Source: a candidate division KSB1 bacterium (GTDB lineage Bacteria > Zhuqueibacterota > Zhuqueibacteria > Zhuqueibacterales > Zhuqueibacteraceae). From it: a stretch of 53,399 bases of DNA. The DNA lies in assembly GCA_034506175.1 (NCBI GenBank), contig JAPDQB010000044.1, positions 1-53,399 on the forward strand, written 5' to 3'. Positions 24,943 through 33,009 of the stretch are shown here, piece by piece. The translations under genes were made by a program, and so were the position numbers. The notes under the pieces are model-generated. The model searched no databases. It was given only the letters and a program-made list of their open reading frames with translations, and was not told the DNA's origin. The first letter of the stretch is position 1. Every line of letters starts with the position of its first letter.

Positions 24943-26682
24943 TTAGTACGCTCCGGAACCCAACAGCACGTTGAACGGTGTTTTGAACAAAATTTTCAGA
25001 TCCAACAGCAGACTTTGGTGCATGGCGTAATACTTGTCGAGTGCGACCCAATCCCGAAACGAGGCATCGCTGCGGCCGCTGATTTGCCAGAGGCCGGTGA
25101 GACCGGGTTTCACCTGCAGGCGCGTTTCCGACCAAGCCGGCTCGAATTTCAGCTCTTTGCGCGCCAGGGGCCGGGGGCCGACGAAACTCATCTCGCCGCG
25201 CACGATGTTGAACAATTGCGGAATTTCATCGAGGCTGAGCTTGCGGAGAATTTTGCCGATGCGTGTCATGCGTGGATCGTTTTCAATTTTAAAAATGGGG
25301 CCGTCGACCTGGTTCAAGTGTTTCAATTGATCCTGGCGCTGCGCGGCGTCCTGCACCATCGAGCGGAATTTGTACATGAAAAACTCGCGGCCGCCGAGCC
25401 CGCAGCGGCGCTGGCGAAAAAACACCGGGCCGGGGCTGTCGAATTTGACCGCCAGGGCGATGACGCCCATTACCGGCAGAAGGAACATCAGCAGAACCAG
25501 CGCAAAGAACAGGTCGAGGCCGCGTTTGCTGAAATCATAGAGCCGGCGGCGGTGCTGCCCCGGCAACGACGGCGCCGTCGCTGAAGAAGCAATCGTCGTG
25601 ATGTTGTAATTCTTTTCCAGCAAATTCACGGCGGCGGGCTGCAATTGATCTTTCACCACCACGGCGCCTTGCAGGTGTTGCCGCGGCCCGACTTTGCTGT
25701 CGCGCGTGATGACGGAACGCTCGATCCAGCTTCCTTCCGCCACGCGGCTGCGATTCCACAGCATGCATTCGCGCAACACGGCGCCTTTGCCGACAAAGCA
25801 ATCTGCGCCGATCGCGACCGGCCCGACGATTTGCGTGTCGTCCTCGATCACGGTGTTGTCACCGATCACCACGGGCGGAATAAAATTGACGCGGCCGCCG
25901 ATGCGAACGTTTTGGCCAGCCCAAACGCTCGGCGAAATCTGCCGCTGATAGGTGAGGTTGCCGAAACGGCCCGACAACACGCCTTCATTGATTTTCATGT
26001 AATCTTCGAGGTTGAACAAATACTGCCAGTCGCCGGGCAATTGCTGGGCGTTCACCTTCTGGCCGGCTTCCAACAGCCGCGGCAGCAATTGTTCTTTGAT
26101 GTCGAGAAAACTTTCACCCTTGCGATAAAAATCAAACACCGAGGGCTGAAAGCAATAAATGCCCACCGGAAAAAACCGCGAAGCTTCAATCACGCCGTCG
26201 TTGCGATGAATGCGCGCGATGCCGCCGTCCTCCGACACCTCGACCACTTCGCTGCGGGCCGCATCATAAATCGCCGGCAGTTTGGAAACCAACACGCTCG
26301 CCTCGGCATGCGTGCGAATGTGCTGCTTGACGAAATCCCGCAGATTGAAATTGAACAAAACGTTGCAGCCCATGACGATGAAAGGCTCGTCTGCCAACAG
26401 CGAGGCGATTTGGCCCAAGGCGCCGGCCGTGCCGGAGGGGCGGTCTTCCACCGCATAACGAATCACGACTTCCCACGGATCGCCGTTGCCCAACACTTCC
26501 ATCAACGCCATGTTTTCACGGCTCAAGCAAAAAATCAAATCGGTAAAACCGCCATGCTTCAAATGCTGCACCAGATGCAACGCCAGCGGCGTGTTGGCTA
26601 CCGGCAACAGCGGCTTCGGCGTGACTTGCGTCAACGGCAGCAGCCGCGCGCCTCCCGCTCCCGCGAGAATGACCACTTTCAT
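24943..26682 (-). CDS. Nucleotidyltransferase / phosphoglycosyltransferase fusion
   Basis: 579 residues. Residues 1-235 are a sugar-nucleotidyltransferase fold (MKVVILAGAGGARLLPLT, TPKPLLPVANTP); about 245-355 is a left-handed beta-helix (NTVIEDDTQIVGPVAIGADC); about 380-579 is a polyprenyl-phosphate sugar-1-phosphate transferase (RRLYDFSKRGLDLFF, KFDSPGPVFFRQ, FYMYKFRSM-like FFMYKFRSM, LSLDEIPQLFNI, GPRPL, KPGLTGLWQISGR). The initiating PGT loads the first sugar phosphate on undecaprenyl phosphate. In the first domain the metal-binding NGDVL motif reads GCNVLF, so synthesis of NDP-sugar by it is doubtful. The start at 26682 is set by AGGAG 9 nt upstream; an ATG at 26691 abuts the site. Confidence 0.9.
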   Translation of the reverse strand: MKVVILAGAGGARLLPLTQVTPKPLLPVANTPLALHLVQHLKHGGFTDLIFCLSRENMALMEVLGNGDPWEVVIRYAVEDRPSGTAGALGQIASLLADEPFIVMGCNVLFNFNLRDFVKQHIRTHAEASVLVSKLPAIYDAARSEVVEVSEDGGIARIHRNDGVIEASRFFPVGIYCFQPSVFDFYRKGESFLDIKEQLLPRLLEAGQKVNAQQLPGDWQYLFNLEDYMKINEGVLSGRFGNLTYQRQISPSVWAGQNVRIGGRVNFIPPVVIGDNTVIEDDTQIVGPVAIGADCFVGKGAVLRECMLWNRSRVAEGSWIERSVITRDSKVGPRQHLQGAVVVKDQLQPAAVNLLEKNYNITTIASSATAPSLPGQHRRRLYDFSKRGLDLFFALVLLMFLLPVMGVIALAVKFDSPGPVFFRQRRCGLGGREFFMYKFRSMVQDAAQRQDQLKHLNQVDGPIFKIENDPRMTRIGKILRKLSLDEIPQLFNIVRGEMSFVGPRPLARKELKFEPAWSETRLQVKPGLTGLWQISGRSDASFRDWVALDKYYAMHQSLLLDLKILFKTPFNVLLGSGAY

Positions 26683-26703
26683 ACAAACCATCTCCTTTTG
26701 GCT

Positions 26704-27558
26704 TCACAAGTTTTCATAAATAAATTTTGGAATATAAAAGCGCCGTTGATTGAGCACCACGCCGAACAATTGAATGCCGAGGTGTTCCAGCCTGTGCTTC
26801 AGCGTCCGCACCACTTCGACGCGCGTGCGCTCCGCTTGCACGATCTGGATGAGGCCGTCGATCTGGCGGGCCGCATAGAGTCCTTGTGGAACTTGATTCA
26901 ACGGCGGAAAATCAAACAAAATGAGGTCGAAATATTTGCTGTTCTTGCCGGCTTTGTTGATGGCGCGCACGGCGGTTTCCAGCTCGAACGAACTGGTTTT
27001 TCCCGGCTTGCCCAAAGGCAGCAGGAAAATTTTGTGCGACTTGATGACCCGCACCACCTCGGTCAAGCTGCGGCGGCCGTGAATGAGGTCGATCAAGCCG
27101 GGACTGTCCGGCAGCGAAAACAGGCCGGGAAGGTTGGCGTGGCGTACGTTCAAATCCACCACCAGAATCCGCAAAGTCGTCCGCTTGAAATCCATGATGA
27201 GGTTGGCCAGAATCGTCGAAGTGCCTTCGCCGCTCTGCGCGCTGGCAAACCCGAGGCTCAGGGTGCCGTGACGCTGGTGCAGAACTTGAATCTCGCTGCG
27301 AATCTTTTCAATCTCCGCCCGCATCAGCGGCAGGGCGCGAAACATCACGGCAGATTCGTCGGCCAGCGTCAGCGCGGTGGTTGGTTCCTGCTCGCGCAGC
27401 GCCTGCTCGGCCATGTATTGAAACGAGCGAAAATTGCTGCCCTCGCTCACGCCAAACACCGGCTCCTCCGGCGGATAGTCATCGTGATAAATCCGGCCGT
27501 TCTTTGCGGCGGCGTGGCCATTCATCCGGTCGCGGGTTCTGTTTTGGACGTCGATCAT
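26704..27558 (-). CDS. BY-kinase-like (CpsD/CapB-type) ATPase, degenerate
   Basis: 284 residues. A variable N-terminus (1-95) is followed by a ParA/MinD-type fold as in bacterial tyrosine kinases that control Wzz. The Walker A region reads SAQSGEGTST (106-115), with Thr where the nucleotide-binding Lys of GEGKST should be. Walker A' is ILVVDLNVRH and Walker B LILFDFPPL. The usual C-terminal Tyr cluster is reduced to FYIPKFIYENL. It lies 6 nt after wzz, with AAGG before the ATG. It may bind Wzz as a pseudo-kinase or structural partner instead of phosphorylating it. Confidence 0.85.
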   Translation of the reverse strand: MIDVQNRTRDRMNGHAAAKNGRIYHDDYPPEEPVFGVSEGSNFRSFQYMAEQALREQEPTTALTLADESAVMFRALPLMRAEIEKIRSEIQVLHQRHGTLSLGFASAQSGEGTSTILANLIMDFKRTTLRILVVDLNVRHANLPGLFSLPDSPGLIDLIHGRRSLTEVVRVIKSHKIFLLPLGKPGKTSSFELETAVRAINKAGKNSKYFDLILFDFPPLNQVPQGLYAARQIDGLIQIVQAERTRVEVVRTLKHRLEHLGIQLFGVVLNQRRFYIPKFIYENL

Positions 27559-27564
27559 ATTGCC

Positions 27565-28992
27565 TTATCGTTCAGAATAAGTGAGCCTGCTTTTCTTTTC
27601 GGCGGAAATGACGCCGAGCACCGGCACCTCGAGAGCCAGCGCGACTTCGTGCGGGGATTTGAAGGTGCCGTTAAAATACTCGCGCACCAGGCCGCCGGCG
27701 AGTCCCGCCAAAGTTCCGATCAGCACACTCAAAATCATGTTGCGGCCTGAACGTGGGCTGATCGGATCGCTCGGCACGCCGGCCGGGCTGATGACCCTGA
27801 TCCGCGAGAGGCGCTGATCCGTCGCTTTTTCCACGCTCATTTCCTCGCGGCGCATCACCAGCAGCGAATAAATTTTCCGCGTGTTGTCGATCGCCAATTC
27901 CAGCTCATTGAGCACGCGCTCCTTTTCCGGCAGCGCCTTGATGTCATTTTTGACGGCTGCCACGGTTCTGCTCAGCACCAGTTCTTCCTCATGCAGCGAA
28001 TTCAACCGCTCGTTTTCCAGCGCCAACAGACGATCCACTTCCGCGACCAGCTCGGCTTGCACGCCTTCGATTTGTTTGTTGAGATCGGCAACCAAACGAT
28101 GATCGCTTTTATATTTTTCCGCGAGCACGTTGCGTTCCAGCCGCAGCTCGGTCAAGCGGGTGTACAACATGCGCACAGAGGGATGGCCGTCCATCTCGGC
28201 CGTGGGAATGACCAGCGAGTCGCCGCTGCTGCGAACCTGCCGCAGCCGCCGGACTTTTTCGGCGAGCACTTCCGCCTTTTCGCGCAATTGCGCCAGTTGT
28301 TGATCGGCCGAGCGGTATTTTTCATAGATCATCGCTTCCTGCCGGCCGTGCGCCACCAGACCGGTGGAAGCGCGGTAGCGATCGAGCGCCCGTTCCAGGC
28401 TGTCAAGCCGGCTGCGCGTTTCCTCGATGCGTTCTCCCAGAAAATTCTCGGCTTCGCCGCTGCCGTGCACTTGCGCATTGTAGGCGACATAGGCATTGGC
28501 CAGCGCATTGGCAAACCACGCGGCGCGCTCGGGGTCGTTATCTTCAAAACTGATTTCGATCACATTCGAGCCGGTTATGGCTTCAACCGTGATAAAGCGG
28601 CGGAATTGGTCGAGCATTTTTTCGCTGATCTTTTCATTTTCATTGAACAACGACGACAAACTGGGGCGGTCGAATGGGATAAGCTGCCAGCCCTGCGCCC
28701 AGCTCGCGCGCAGCACATTTTCCAGCACCGGACGGCTGGAGGCAATTTGCAGCTCCGAGCGAATGTCTTCCTCCTGATTCAGGCGCGAGTAATACGGATT
28801 CAGCGCGCCGGGGCGATCTTCGCGCCGGACGAGAACCTTGGCCGTGGTGCGATAAACTTTTTCGGCGGTGAAAGTGGCCACGCCGACCGGCACCACGGTC
28901 AATGCGAAAATGAGCAGCACCATCACGCGGTGTCTGAAGATCGCTTGCAGGCCCTCCCGCAAGCTCAGCATTTTTGAACGATGCAACAGCAT
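27565..28992 (-). CDS. Wzz/GumC-type chain-length determinant
   Basis: 475 residues anchored in the inner membrane: N-terminal helix (VMVLLIFALTVVPVGVATF), Wzz domain with VYRTTAKVLVRRED, long coiled coil (about 170-400), a GNVR-like region (ELAIDNTRKIYSLLVMRREE) and a C-terminal helix after the Pro-rich PAGVPSDPISPRSGRNM. It sets polymer length and links the inner membrane to the Wza pore. I chose the ATG at 28992 because GGGAG lies 6 nt upstream; the ATG at 28998 directly abuts it. The separate kinase-like gene follows, so this is the split arrangement. Confidence 0.92.
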   Translation of the reverse strand: MLLHRSKMLSLREGLQAIFRHRVMVLLIFALTVVPVGVATFTAEKVYRTTAKVLVRREDRPGALNPYYSRLNQEEDIRSELQIASSRPVLENVLRASWAQGWQLIPFDRPSLSSLFNENEKISEKMLDQFRRFITVEAITGSNVIEISFEDNDPERAAWFANALANAYVAYNAQVHGSGEAENFLGERIEETRSRLDSLERALDRYRASTGLVAHGRQEAMIYEKYRSADQQLAQLREKAEVLAEKVRRLRQVRSSGDSLVIPTAEMDGHPSVRMLYTRLTELRLERNVLAEKYKSDHRLVADLNKQIEGVQAELVAEVDRLLALENERLNSLHEEELVLSRTVAAVKNDIKALPEKERVLNELELAIDNTRKIYSLLVMRREEMSVEKATDQRLSRIRVISPAGVPSDPISPRSGRNMILSVLIGTLAGLAGGLVREYFNGTFKSPHEVALALEVPVLGVISAEKKSRLTYSER

Positions 28993-29098
28993 ATTCATCT
29001 CCCAACACGAAAAATCTAAAGATTTGACAGTTGCTGCTTAACGCCTGTTTGCCAATGAACCCTTGAATTGGCGAAACCCTTGTGCGCAGCCGGCAAGT

Positions 29099-29866
29099 TT
29101 ATTTTTTGATCAACGTATAGACCCAGGCAAAACCGGAAAGCGTGCTCACGGGCAGGATGCCTTCGATATAATCATCGACGAATTTGCCGGCGCGGGCGAT
29201 GCCGGATTTCGGCACGTAAATCACATCATACGGCATCAGCTCGATGTTGGCTTCCGGCATGTCGCCCCGCAAAGCGCCGCGCAGATCGAAGGTCATTGCC
29301 AACGGACGGCTGGCGACGCCGTTCGCCGTGCGCGCGTCTTTGCGCAGCAGCGTGATGCGCGAGGCCTGCGCCGAAGAGGTGAACCCGCCGGCCTGGAAAA
29401 TTGCGCCCATCAACGTCATGCCGCCGTCAATCGACACCAGCCCCGGCGAGTTGACTTCACCGCCCACAAAGACTTTCAGCGTGGCCGAATCTTTGACAAT
29501 CACCGCCACTTCGGGATTGATGAGCTTGCGGCTGTAGCGGGCTTCGAGCATCGTATCCAACACCGCCGGGGTGAGGCCGGCGACTTTGATTTCGCCGGCT
29601 AATTCCAGCGAAATACAGCCGTCCGGCCGCACCCAGACTTCGGTGTTCAGCTCCGGATGATAATAGAGCTTGATGGTGAGGTGATCACCGGAGGCAATCC
29701 GGTATTCGACTTTCTCCGGTTTCACTGCCGGAATGGCCATCGGCGCCAACATTTGGCGCCCGCCGCCGCACGCGCTGAGAAGAACAATCAACATCGGCGC
29801 GAGCAAAACCACTCGTAAACGTGTTTTTATGGGGATTTGAAAGCTTGTCATATTCAACAAAGTCAT
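29099..29866 (-). CDS. Wza-type polysaccharide export lipoprotein
   Basis: 255 residues with a lipoprotein signal (LIVLLSAC, Cys33). A polysaccharide-export (PES) domain follows at about 57-125 (YRIASGDHLTIKLYYHPEL, VRPDGCISL, LAGEIKVAGLT), then one SLBB domain (VFVGGEVNSPGLVSIDGGM). This forms the outer-membrane channel of the Wzy-dependent export path. It is short for a Wza (about 380 residues), with one SLBB repeat and a hydrophobic end (LSGFAWVYTLIKK), as in other FCB-group export proteins. It is the first gene of the operon that runs down to 14583. The start could instead be the ATG at 29851. Confidence 0.9.
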   Translation of the reverse strand: MTLLNMTSFQIPIKTRLRVVLLAPMLIVLLSACGGGRQMLAPMAIPAVKPEKVEYRIASGDHLTIKLYYHPELNTEVWVRPDGCISLELAGEIKVAGLTPAVLDTMLEARYSRKLINPEVAVIVKDSATLKVFVGGEVNSPGLVSIDGGMTLMGAIFQAGGFTSSAQASRITLLRKDARTANGVASRPLAMTFDLRGALRGDMPEANIELMPYDVIYVPKSGIARAGKFVDDYIEGILPVSTLSGFAWVYTLIKK

Positions 29867-29953
29867 GCGTATAATTTTTATCTTCTTGCCCGGCAGATTG
29901 AAAACCCAACTGATTAAAGCATCGCGTCGCTTTTCAATCGCAGCAGAATTTTA

Positions 29954-30011
29954 CCACCAGGACACGAAAACACAAAGTTTTGCTGCTCTTGGTGTCTTGG
30001 TGCCTTCGTGG
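29954..30011. repeat. CACGAAG/CTTCGTGG-type dispersed intergenic inverted repeat
   Basis: The arms 29954-29977 (CCACCAGGACACGAAAAC start) and 29988-30011 (CTTGGTGTCTTGGTGCC start) are imperfectly complementary. The wording (ACCACGAAGGCACCAAGACACCAAG on the minus strand) is that of a common bacterial intergenic repeat seen across many phyla. No encoded function. Confidence 0.5.
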
Positions 30012-30037
30012 TTTAAAAACTCATTCTCTACTTTGCA

Positions 30038-30128
30038 GGGCGTAGCCGGCCGGACGCGTTGCTTCACTTTTGTTTTTATTCCTGGATGATGACCAGATGA
30101 CGAAGACGACGTCCCGGCGGCTACGCCC
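30038..30128. repeat. GGGCGTAGCCG inverted repeat
   Basis: Arms GGGCGTAGCCGGCCGGACG (30038-30056) and CGTCCCGGCGGCTACGCCC (30110-30128) pair with only a few central mismatches around a 53-nt interior. It looks like a small non-coding repeat unit. The GTAGCC/GGCTAC ends recall the dispersed elements at 134 and 7466, but the interiors are not alike. Confidence 0.5.
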
Positions 30129-30592
30129 AACAGTTCCGCTTGTGACAACTGTCTTTTCTTTAGTCAAACGCCATGCCAGGCGATTCTCAGAAAAGGGCAA
30201 AAAAGGGAGTGGAGTTATTTTGAAAGAATACATTCGGTTGCGTGAGAGAGAACGCAACCGATTCGGCGAATTGATTTTTCCAGCGAAAAGGGCAGGAATG
30301 TTTTGTTCCACCGGCGCGTTGCATCTGGCCGGCAAACGGTGTGTTTTGTTACAGGGGCGGATAAGGCGGAAAATTGAGCAAGATGAGAGGGGTCTTAAAA
30401 GAAAATAACGACAAAAGAATTTGGTGACAAACCGAAGTTCTGTGGGAAGGCAATTCAACATGAGCACGGCGTCAAGAACGACAATCAATGCTCCCAATCT
30501 TCGTGTTTCGCGTTTTTTCTCCGCGTCGTCGTGTTTAATGACGTCATGAAAAAAATCAAAACGTTTTCAAAACTCAATTCTGTCTTTTAACT

Positions 30593-32614
30593 TCAAACCA
30601 TCTCCAACATCTTCCGAAAGTTCTTCACCGCCTCGCGGGCATGGATTTGCACCAGGCCGAGCGCGATGGTTTTGTCGGCGACGGCGACCAAATTAAATTC
30701 CTCGCTGATTTGGCAAATGAAAACGTTGCGCTGGCCGCCTTCTTTAAAAATCGAATGAAATGAACCGTCATCCCCGAGGCTGTGGCTGATCTCGCGCGTC
30801 ACCGCCATTTGGCCGGCAGCCAATTTGGCGATCATTTCCAGATCCGTCCGCGGCGGCAGCTCGATCGCGGGATTTTTGCAGTACGCATGCGGCACGCCGT
30901 TGCGGTCCGCAAACAGCACGAGATCAGCGCGCGTCCGGTTTGTGAAGTTGCGCAGAATTTCCGGTGCCTGCGTCATTTCAAGCTGGGGCAAAATCACTGG
31001 CGGGCTTGCCGGCGATGGTCTTTCCGGCGGCGGACTTGCGGGAGGCGCCGGGGGCAGCTCGGGTTGCGGCGTCGGCGGAAAAGGTTCAGCGGGCTTTTCC
31101 TCTTCATCAAAAAAATCCGGAAACGGCGGCTGTTTTTCTTCCGGTTCAGGCGGATATTCCGGCGACGTCGTGTGCTCGTCATCGCTATACGGGCGACGAA
31201 ATTTTTTGAAAAAGCCGTTAAAAGAAAAACGGCTCAGCCATTTCATTATTGAGAATGACATAGGTGATAGCCGTCCGAGCGAAATACGCCGAAATACAAA
31301 AACTCCCATAGCGCCGACAAAAAAGTTCGCCGACCACATAGCCGCAAACGGTGACAGGATATAACGATCCGCCAAATCTTCACCTCCGATTAAAAAGGCC
31401 CAATACAACAAAAAAAAACCCAAACTCAAACCCGCGCCGGTGGCCACTCCGCCGCGGCGCGCCAGAACGCCGAGCGGCGCGCCAACCAGCACAAACACCA
31501 GACAAGCCGCCGGGATGGCGTATTTTTTATGAATTTCAACCAACAACACTTGTGCGGTATCTTCGCAGCGCTGCTTTTCCAAAATGAACTGGCTGATTTG
31601 CGCCAGCAGCTTTTTCTGCTGTCCCGACTTTTCTTTTTTGAAAAAAGGAGAGTCGGGATTTTCCGGCGGCCGTGGCGAGATCAGCAAGTGCACCAAACTG
31701 TCCGGCACCAGGCTGAACGCCCGGCCCAGGCGATGATAGAAATCGATGCCGACGATCAAGTTGATTCGCTGCTCCAGCCAGGCGAGGCGGGCGCGATGTT
31801 CTTGAACCTCCTGCCACATTTCCGGGACGCTTTTCTCGCGGTCGGTGCGCGTGTCCGAGTCGCTGCGCTGCCAAAACATGCTGTCGTCAACTTTGATGGA
31901 CATTGCATGTTTGGCAAACTTGACGCGCCGGAACTCTTCCAGCTTTTGAATATTCATTTCCTGAATTTCACCGTCAAAAAGCGTCAGCAACAGCAGGCCT
32001 TCCCCCGGGGTGGGCTGCATCAAGCCGGCATGGGCGGAAATGGTGCGCTGCAAATTCGGGTCGGTGTTGTCGTTAACGATGATCCCGCGAACCTTCGAAA
32101 CGGCGGCGCTGTCTTCCAGCGCTTTGACCAGCAGGCTGTAATTGGGAATATCGTGAAACCAAACGCCAGGCTCGATTCTCACGCCGGGTTTCTTGCGGGC
32201 GATGTCGCTGGCGAGCAGGCGGGCGCGATAATTAAAATCCGGCAGGATGTGATTGTTGAACCAAATCAGCCCCAGCGCCAGCAAGCCGGTGACGAGAAAC
32301 ACCGGCGCCACCAAACGGCACAGGCTGAGGCCGCCAGCTTGCATCGCGGTGATTTCCTGATCTGCCGCCAGCCGGCCAAATGCCATCAACACGGCGGTGA
32401 GCACGGCCATCGGCACCGCCGTGGCGACGATCCAGGCGAGATTCAGCCCGAAAAACTCAAAAACGACAGCCAACGGCAGCCCCTTGCTCAACATTCGGCT
32501 CAGGTGACGAAACACCAGATCGAGCAGGAAAATCAGGGTGATCAACGCAAAACTCAAACAAAACGGGCCGAGATGCTCGCGCAAAATATATCGCGCCAGA
32601 ATAAATGATCGCAT
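30593..32614 (-). CDS. LptF/LptG-family permease fused to Roadblock/LC7
   Basis: About 673 residues. The first 455 form a LptF/G permease: start MRSFILARYILREHLGPF, three helices, a long periplasmic region (LPDFNYRARLLASDIARKKPG, YSLLVKAL, LLLLTLFDGEIQEM) and three closing helices (IPAACLVFVLVGAPLGVLARRGG). A Pro/Glu-rich linker (about 483-543) leads to a C-terminal domain (about 551-671) reading LFADRNGVPHAY, then MIAKLAAGQMAV, NVFICQI and VAVADKTIALGLVQIH, the pattern of Roadblock/LC7. LptF/G C-termini face the cytoplasm, so the added domain would too. Roadblock proteins bind small GTPases. I chose the family-like ATG at 32614 over a TTG at 32665. Confidence 0.82.
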   Translation of the reverse strand: MRSFILARYILREHLGPFCLSFALITLIFLLDLVFRHLSRMLSKGLPLAVVFEFFGLNLAWIVATAVPMAVLTAVLMAFGRLAADQEITAMQAGGLSLCRLVAPVFLVTGLLALGLIWFNNHILPDFNYRARLLASDIARKKPGVRIEPGVWFHDIPNYSLLVKALEDSAAVSKVRGIIVNDNTDPNLQRTISAHAGLMQPTPGEGLLLLTLFDGEIQEMNIQKLEEFRRVKFAKHAMSIKVDDSMFWQRSDSDTRTDREKSVPEMWQEVQEHRARLAWLEQRINLIVGIDFYHRLGRAFSLVPDSLVHLLISPRPPENPDSPFFKKEKSGQQKKLLAQISQFILEKQRCEDTAQVLLVEIHKKYAIPAACLVFVLVGAPLGVLARRGGVATGAGLSLGFFLLYWAFLIGGEDLADRYILSPFAAMWSANFFVGAMGVFVFRRISLGRLSPMSFSIMKWLSRFSFNGFFKKFRRPYSDDEHTTSPEYPPEPEEKQPPFPDFFDEEEKPAEPFPPTPQPELPPAPPASPPPERPSPASPPVILPQLEMTQAPEILRNFTNRTRADLVLFADRNGVPHAYCKNPAIELPPRTDLEMIAKLAAGQMAVTREISHSLGDDGSFHSIFKEGGQRNVFICQISEEFNLVAVADKTIALGLVQIHAREAVKNFRKMLEMV

Positions 32615-33009
32615 GATCGAGGTGATTGTCGTCTTGAAAGCCGCAGCTTCCTTCACCACTTTCAATGGAAAGCCGAAGGTCTTCTTTGAGTTATAAACAC
32701 TTTATTTGTCGGTTGCAGAAAACTTTGCAAAATCTTTTCCGCATGGCCAGCTATTGCTTCTATTAATAGCGTATAGCTGCTTTCATTTAGAGCCATGGTT
32801 TTGAAGATGTTATTCGACGGGGACCGAGGCAGTAAGCCTGCAACCGTAGGCGATGTGTGTGGTGAGATGTCGTGGTGAAAAGCTGTGTGTCAATAACACC
32901 TACCTTGATCGAGCAAACTTTCATGCTGTGTTGGATTCATTAAAACAACATTTAGACTTGGCAGAGTAAGTTCTCACAGGGCCGTGGAATTTTTTTACAA
33001 GGCGGCAAA
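32615..33009. other. Divergent intergenic region with nested dyad
   Basis: 395 bases between the permease-Roadblock gene and the peptide-binding lipoprotein gene. AGCTAT (32749-32754) and ATAGCT (32773-32778) enclose the perfect palindrome CTATTAATAG (32760-32769), an operator-like nested dyad. No gene is visible. A GG-N10-GC on the minus strand near 32728 has a poor -24 element and is not called. Confidence 0.45.

Larger units (their letters stand above)
29867..30592. other. Repeat-bearing intergenic region
   Basis: 726 bases without a believable gene; an open frame at 30021-30497 on the minus strand has Arg/Pro/Ser-rich, non-protein-like content and crosses repeat arms. The region should hold the promoter of the exopolysaccharide operon that starts at 29866. 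I found only a weak GG-N10-GC (near 29895-29908), too poor to call. Two inverted repeats are listed separately. Confidence 0.5.

Noticed and set aside
29895..29908. GG-N10-GC on the minus strand before wza as a third sigma-54 promoter
   Set aside because: The -24 element reads TTGGGT and the -12 element CTGC; neither shared upstream box is present.
30021..30497. 158-codon minus-strand frame in the gap between wza and the permease gene
   Set aside because: Arg/Ser/Pro/Cys-rich content, runs through inverted-repeat arms, and no ribosome site or recognisable motif.
32725..32745. GG-N10-GC on the minus strand before the permease-Roadblock gene
   Set aside because: TTGC is good but the -24 side is CGGAAA, and the upstream boxes are missing.
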